A DNA stretch of 64,000 nt from Yeguia hominis. GTDB taxonomy: Bacteria; Bacillota; Clostridia; Oscillospirales; Acutalibacteraceae. Location: the NCBI RefSeq assembly GCF_014384705.1, contig NZ_JACRSN010000019.1, positions 6,271 through 70,270 on the forward strand, written 5' to 3'. Position 1 is the stretch's first letter. Each line of letters opens with the position of its first letter. Shown one piece after another: positions 60,643 through 64,000 of this stretch. Both the position numbers and the translations under genes were made by a program. Below the pieces are notes generated by a model that was not told the origin of the DNA, did no database searches, and was given only the letters and a program-made list of their open reading frames with translations.

Positions 60643-62331
60643 ATGGATTACTTAATTCGCAAATTTTGTCCAAAAACCGATTTTAACAGCTATGAAGACC
60701 TGTGCCAAAATTTTACCATTAAGGTGCCGGAAACTTTTAACTTCGGATATGACGTCGTCGACGAGTGGGCGCGCGTAGAGCCGGACAAGCTCGCGCTGCT
60801 TTGGACGGATGACTCGGCGGTCATGAAGTCTTATACGTTCCCCGATGTCAGCCGTCTGAGCAATCAGGCCGCCAACTTCTTTAAGGCGCACGGAATCCGC
60901 AAAGGCGACGTGGTCATGCTGATTTTAAAGCAGCGTCCGGAGGTGTGGTTCTCGATTGTCGGCCTTTGCAAGCTCGGCGCAATCTGCATTCCTGCAACCT
61001 ACCAGCTGACGCCGAAAGATATCTCCTACCGCTGCAACGCCGCCAACGTCAAAATGATCGTCAGTGTCTCGGATGCAGAAATTGTCGGACACATCGTCAA
61101 GGCGCTGCCGGACTGCAAGGAAAAGCCCATCATCGCGACGCTTGGACCGAATCAGTATCCGGATCAGGCATTTCTCGATTACGGCAAAGAACTCTATGCC
61201 CAGAGCACCGATTGGACGCGTCCGACCGGTGCAGATGCGCCGCAGAACGACGACTGCATGCTGATCTATTTCTCTTCCGGAACAACCGGGATGCCGAAAA
61301 TGGTCTGGCATGATTTCACCTTCCCGCTCGGCCACATCACCACTGCGCGCTATTGGCAGCAGGTGCAGGAGAACACGGTGCATCTGACGCAGAGCGACTC
61401 CGGCTGGGCAAAATTTGCCTGGGGAAAAATTTACGGGCAATGGATCTGCGGTGCGGCAATCGGCGCCTATGATACAGAAAAATTTACGCCGCACGGCATG
61501 CTGGAAGCGATTCTCCGCCTCCACCCCACCACCTTCTGCGCGCCTGCAACGATTTACCGGTTCCTCATTAAAGAGGATCTCTCCGCTTACGATTTGAGCT
61601 TCATCAAACATGCCGGTGTGGCCGGAGAGCCTTTGAATCCGGAAGTCTACTACAAAATCAAGGAATTGACCGGGCTTGCGCTCTACGAAGGCTTCGGCCA
61701 GAGTGAAACGCCGGTCATGCTCGCAAACTTTGGCTTCTTCCCTGTCCGTCCCGGTTCTATGGGAAAACCGAACCCCATCTTCGATATCAGCCTGATTGAC
61801 GAAAACGGCGATTCTGTCGAGGACGGCAACGTCGGCTCCATTGCAATCCGCAATGTCGGCACACACGGCCCGGTTGGCCTGTTCCGCGGTTATTATAAAG
61901 ACGAGGCGGCCACGCTGCGCTGTTGGCACGACGGCACCTACAACACCGGCGATATGGCCTGGCGCGACGCGGAAGGCTACTACTGGTTTGTCGGACGCAA
62001 CGACGATGTCATCAAATGCTCCGGCTACCGGATCGGACCGTTCGAAGTCGAAAGCGCGCTTCTGGAACATCCGAGTGTTTTGGAATGCGCCATTACCGCC
62101 GCGCCGGATCCGGTGCGCGGACAAGTCGTCAAGGCAACCATTGTGCTTGCACGTGGATTTTCGCCGAGCGATGACCTGAAAAAGGAACTGCAAAATCACG
62201 TCAAACGCGTGACAGCGCCTTATAAATATCCGCGGATTGTCGAATTTGTCGAAGAACTGCCGAAAACGGTCAGCGGCAAAATTCAGCGGAATCTGATCCG
62301 TAAGGCGGATGAACAGAAATCCGATACATAA
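60643..62331 (+). CDS. AMP-forming acyl-CoA synthetase
   Basis: ATG at 60643 is nine bases behind AAAGGGG; an ATG at 60634 is too close to it. The 562-residue enzyme activates a carboxylate with ATP and transfers it to CoA. The P-loop is YFSSGTTGMPKMVWHD, with later motifs YEGFGQSETP and NTGDMAWRDAEGYYWFVGRNDD, and the acylation Lys in TVSGKIQRN. Similarity is to the medium-chain/acetyl-CoA synthetase group. Pairing with an XRE-cupin regulator is common in Clostridia. Substrate is uncertain. Confidence 0.92.
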   Translation: MDYLIRKFCPKTDFNSYEDLCQNFTIKVPETFNFGYDVVDEWARVEPDKLALLWTDDSAVMKSYTFPDVSRLSNQAANFFKAHGIRKGDVVMLILKQRPEVWFSIVGLCKLGAICIPATYQLTPKDISYRCNAANVKMIVSVSDAEIVGHIVKALPDCKEKPIIATLGPNQYPDQAFLDYGKELYAQSTDWTRPTGADAPQNDDCMLIYFSSGTTGMPKMVWHDFTFPLGHITTARYWQQVQENTVHLTQSDSGWAKFAWGKIYGQWICGAAIGAYDTEKFTPHGMLEAILRLHPTTFCAPATIYRFLIKEDLSAYDLSFIKHAGVAGEPLNPEVYYKIKELTGLALYEGFGQSETPVMLANFGFFPVRPGSMGKPNPIFDISLIDENGDSVEDGNVGSIAIRNVGTHGPVGLFRGYYKDEAATLRCWHDGTYNTGDMAWRDAEGYYWFVGRNDDVIKCSGYRIGPFEVESALLEHPSVLECAITAAPDPVRGQVVKATIVLARGFSPSDDLKKELQNHVKRVTAPYKYPRIVEFVEELPKTVSGKIQRNLIRKADEQKSDT

Positions 62332-62342
62332 AACAAACACCG

Positions 62343-62372
62343 AAAGCGCACATGTTCATGTGCGCTTTTTTG
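62343..62372 (+). terminator. terminator of the regulator-synthetase operon
   Basis: AAAGCGCACATG pairs perfectly with CATGTGCGCTTT around TT, followed by TTT. Confidence 0.92.
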
Positions 62373-62442
62373 TATGAATCATGCAGATTTGCAGTTCATA
62401 ATGAAACAAATCTACTAGAATCTAAAATCATTATAGAAAAGT

Positions 62443-62472
62443 TTTACATTTTCTTGTCAATTGATTTATACT
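62443..62472 (+). promoter_or_regulatory. promoter of the dehydrogenase gene
   Basis: TTTACA (62443-62448) and TATACT (62467-62472), spacer 18, about 35 bases before the ATG. Confidence 0.6.
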
Positions 62473-62506
62473 GTACCTATCATCATCAGGTATGGAGGAA
62501 CTATTT

Positions 62507-63286
62507 ATGATTCAATATGAAAAAGTTACCGGAGATTTTGATTTGAGCGGAAAGTCTGCCATCGTTGTCGGCGGCGCCGGCGGAATCGGGGAAGCAACTG
62601 CCCGCATGTACGCCAAAAAAGGTGCAAACGTTGCGATTGTCGACTGCAAGGATACCTGTTCGGCAGTTGCAGAAGCAATTGCAAGCGAGTTCGGCGTCAA
62701 AACCATTGGTGTCAAATGCGACGTGACCAGCCAGGAAAGCGTCGATGCTATGATGGCTGCTGTTGCGGAAGCCTTTTCGGAAGTTAACATTCTGGCGGCG
62801 ATGCCCGGCTTTGTGGATCTTTACCGCGCTGAGGAAATCGAAATCAGCACGATTGAAAAACACCTTGCGATCAACGCAGTCGGCGTGTTCCGTGTGTGCC
62901 AGGCGGTTGCCAATCAGATGATCCGGCAAGGCAAAGGCGGAAAAATTGTCTGCATCACTTCGCAGGCAGATTTTATCGCCATCAATAAACACGTCGGCTA
63001 CACCATGAGCAAGGCGGCGCTCGTTAGCATGATCAAGGTCTGCGCACTGGAGTGGGCTGAATACGGCATCAACGTCAACGGCGTTGCACCGACAGTTGTC
63101 AACACCTATATGGGCGAAAAAGCCTGGCAAGGTAAGGTGAAAACGGATATGATCGAAAAAATTCCTGCCCATCGCTTTGCAGAAACCGACGAAATCGCGG
63201 CAGCCGTGCTCTTCCTCTCCTGTAAGGAGTCCAACATGATTACCGGCGAAGACCTTGTCGTGGACGGCGGATTCACCATTTATTGA
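62507..63286 (+). CDS. short-chain dehydrogenase/reductase (SDR)
   Basis: ATG at 62507 behind GGAGGAACTATTT gives 259 residues. The Rossmann glycine motif is GGAGGIG (22-28) and Asp47 suggests NAD preference. The catalytic residues are Ser152, Tyr165 and Lys169 (GYTMSKAAL), and the closing DLVVDGGFTIY is typical of classical SDRs. The usual NNAG strand motif is replaced by AAMPGF. It follows the acyl-CoA synthetase operon, so a role in the same fatty or aromatic acid pathway is possible. Confidence 0.92.
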   Translation: MIQYEKVTGDFDLSGKSAIVVGGAGGIGEATARMYAKKGANVAIVDCKDTCSAVAEAIASEFGVKTIGVKCDVTSQESVDAMMAAVAEAFSEVNILAAMPGFVDLYRAEEIEISTIEKHLAINAVGVFRVCQAVANQMIRQGKGGKIVCITSQADFIAINKHVGYTMSKAALVSMIKVCALEWAEYGINVNGVAPTVVNTYMGEKAWQGKVKTDMIEKIPAHRFAETDEIAAAVLFLSCKESNMITGEDLVVDGGFTIY

Positions 63287-63737
63287 TCTGTGGATTTTTT
63301 TCGACTGGACCGCGCTCAAATACTTTTGCGGGCGCGCTCGCGGTTTCATCTTTGCCGAACCTTTGTCGGGAAACGGTATAGCGCCTGCTATACTGCGTTT
63401 TCGCGCCCCCCGCAGGTTCCGGCCGCAGCGGGTCGGCCGTTGAACGGGCTTCCATCCCCCATCCGACAGAATATTTCGCTTAATTTCCCGTATGAATTAC
63501 CCGCGCCGGAACACACAGAGCCGGTCCGCACCGCTGATATTCTGACTGAAATGCATCGTGACATTTTGCAAACAGCCACACCCTGGACATGCATCCACAG
63601 AAGGTTTGACCTGCAGCCAAAATCAAAACGGTCTGCCGAACAGGTCATTTGCACAAGGGCAAAAAGTCTATTGTGTTTGCTCCGCGTCTCAAAAAGCGGG
63701 TGTTCTCCACGAAACCCAAAAGGGTCACATGATGATA
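63287..63737. other. 450-base interval without a recognisable gene
   Basis: I find no reading frame with a ribosome site, no clear terminator behind the dehydrogenase and no RNA fold. The base composition resembles the flanks. It ends at the inverted repeat of an insertion sequence. Confidence 0.6.
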
Positions 63738-64000
63738 TGTACCCCTAATACTGGACACCCAGTATTGGGGGTATTTTTATGCGATACAGTTACGAGTACA
63801 AGAAGAAGTGCGTGGAATTGTACCGACAAGGGAAATGGCCAGAAACACCAGACGGAGTAAAGGAAAAGCGATTTCACGATACGGTTCGGATTTGGGTTCG
63901 AACAGAAGATGCTTGTGGTCCAGAAGCACTGCAACATAAAAATCAGAACAAGGTGTGGACAGCAGAAGAAAAATATGAGCTGGTAGCAAAAGTTCTTGCT
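63738..64000 (+). mobile_element. IS3-family element, left end (continues off window)
   Basis: The left end starts TGTACCCCTAATACTGGACA, in the form usual for IS3-type ends (TGTACC...), with ACTGGACACCCAGT as a small palindrome next to it. A transposase subunit gene starts 41 bases inside. It is a different element from the one at 33003. Confidence 0.75.
63779..64000 (+). CDS. IS3 orfA-type transposase subunit (C-terminus off window)
   Basis: From ATG 63779 the frame reads MRYSYEYKKKCVELYRQGKW and stays open to the edge (74 codons). Phrases such as VRIWVRTEDACGPEALQHKN and WTAEEKYELVAKVLA are typical of IS150-type OrfA helix-turn-helix proteins. No strong ribosome site is visible; GGGGGTATTTTT lies upstream. 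Confidence 0.78.
   Translation, partial: MRYSYEYKKKCVELYRQGKWPETPDGVKEKRFHDTVRIWVRTEDACGPEALQHKNQNKVWTAEEKYELVAKVLA

Noticed and set aside
60925..62340. A 471-codon minus-strand frame opposite the acyl-CoA synthetase
   Set aside because: Antisense shadow of a gene whose motifs are unmistakable.

Overview
The window reads as a chromosome segment of a Gram-positive anaerobe of the class Clostridia, most likely the Ruminococcaceae/Oscillospiraceae group. The evidence is RNase J in place of RNase E, the order dnaB-tilS-hpt-ftsH, a divergent type IIA topoisomerase pair, strong GGAGG ribosome sites nearly everywhere, an NhaC carrier behind a lysine riboswitch, and a prophage with an N4-gp56-type capsid protein. 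I cannot name the species.

Positions 1 to about 26,547 are the right-hand part of a prophage; its left end lies outside the window. Structural and packaging genes (1-11,181) run leftward: a tail protein cut by the window edge, two further tail/structural proteins, two small connector-type proteins, major capsid, scaffold, a Prp-type cysteine protease, portal, terminase large and small subunits, and a small cysteine-rich protein. Upstream sit an ArpU-type late regulator and a tightly packed early operon (11,182-22,626) for DNA metabolism: dUTPase, a DUF3310 gene that needs a -1 frameshift, a ThyX-like protein, RusA resolvase, a DUF6291-type protein, an HNH nuclease, an SSB-like protein and Gp157. 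Among these are unusual cargo genes: a short formate/nitrite-family channel and a PAPS/APS-reductase-like enzyme. The lysogeny region (22,675-24,558) has two divergent HTH genes with matching operators, two winged-helix membrane proteins, and a small gene on a promoter that carries a LexA box and runs antisense into the repressor. A tyrosine integrase (25,258-26,349) faces tRNA-Pro(GGG), the probable attachment gene.

Positions 26,636-36,401 hold a cyclophilin, Tex, an SGNH hydrolase, a TetR-controlled ABC exporter, an IS3-family element with a broken orfB, and a lipoate group (LplA, LipA and a free-standing lipoyl domain). A hierarchical tandem repeat (36,548-37,406) separates this group from a second LplA. 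Then come a GNAT acetyltransferase, the riboswitch-controlled NhaC carrier (a probable lysine transporter) and a small acidic protein.

Positions 41,945-56,887 are mainly housekeeping, all leftward: a cupin, ParC-like and ParE-like subunits, FtsH, Hpt, TilS, DnaB, L9, GdpP and RNase J. RNase J has a long basic N-terminal extension and a predicted 5' leader of nearly 490 nt. Rightward from 57,610 are RNase HI, NifS-IscU for Fe-S clusters, an XRE-cupin regulator with an acyl-CoA synthetase, a short-chain dehydrogenase, and the start of a second IS3-family element cut by the window edge.
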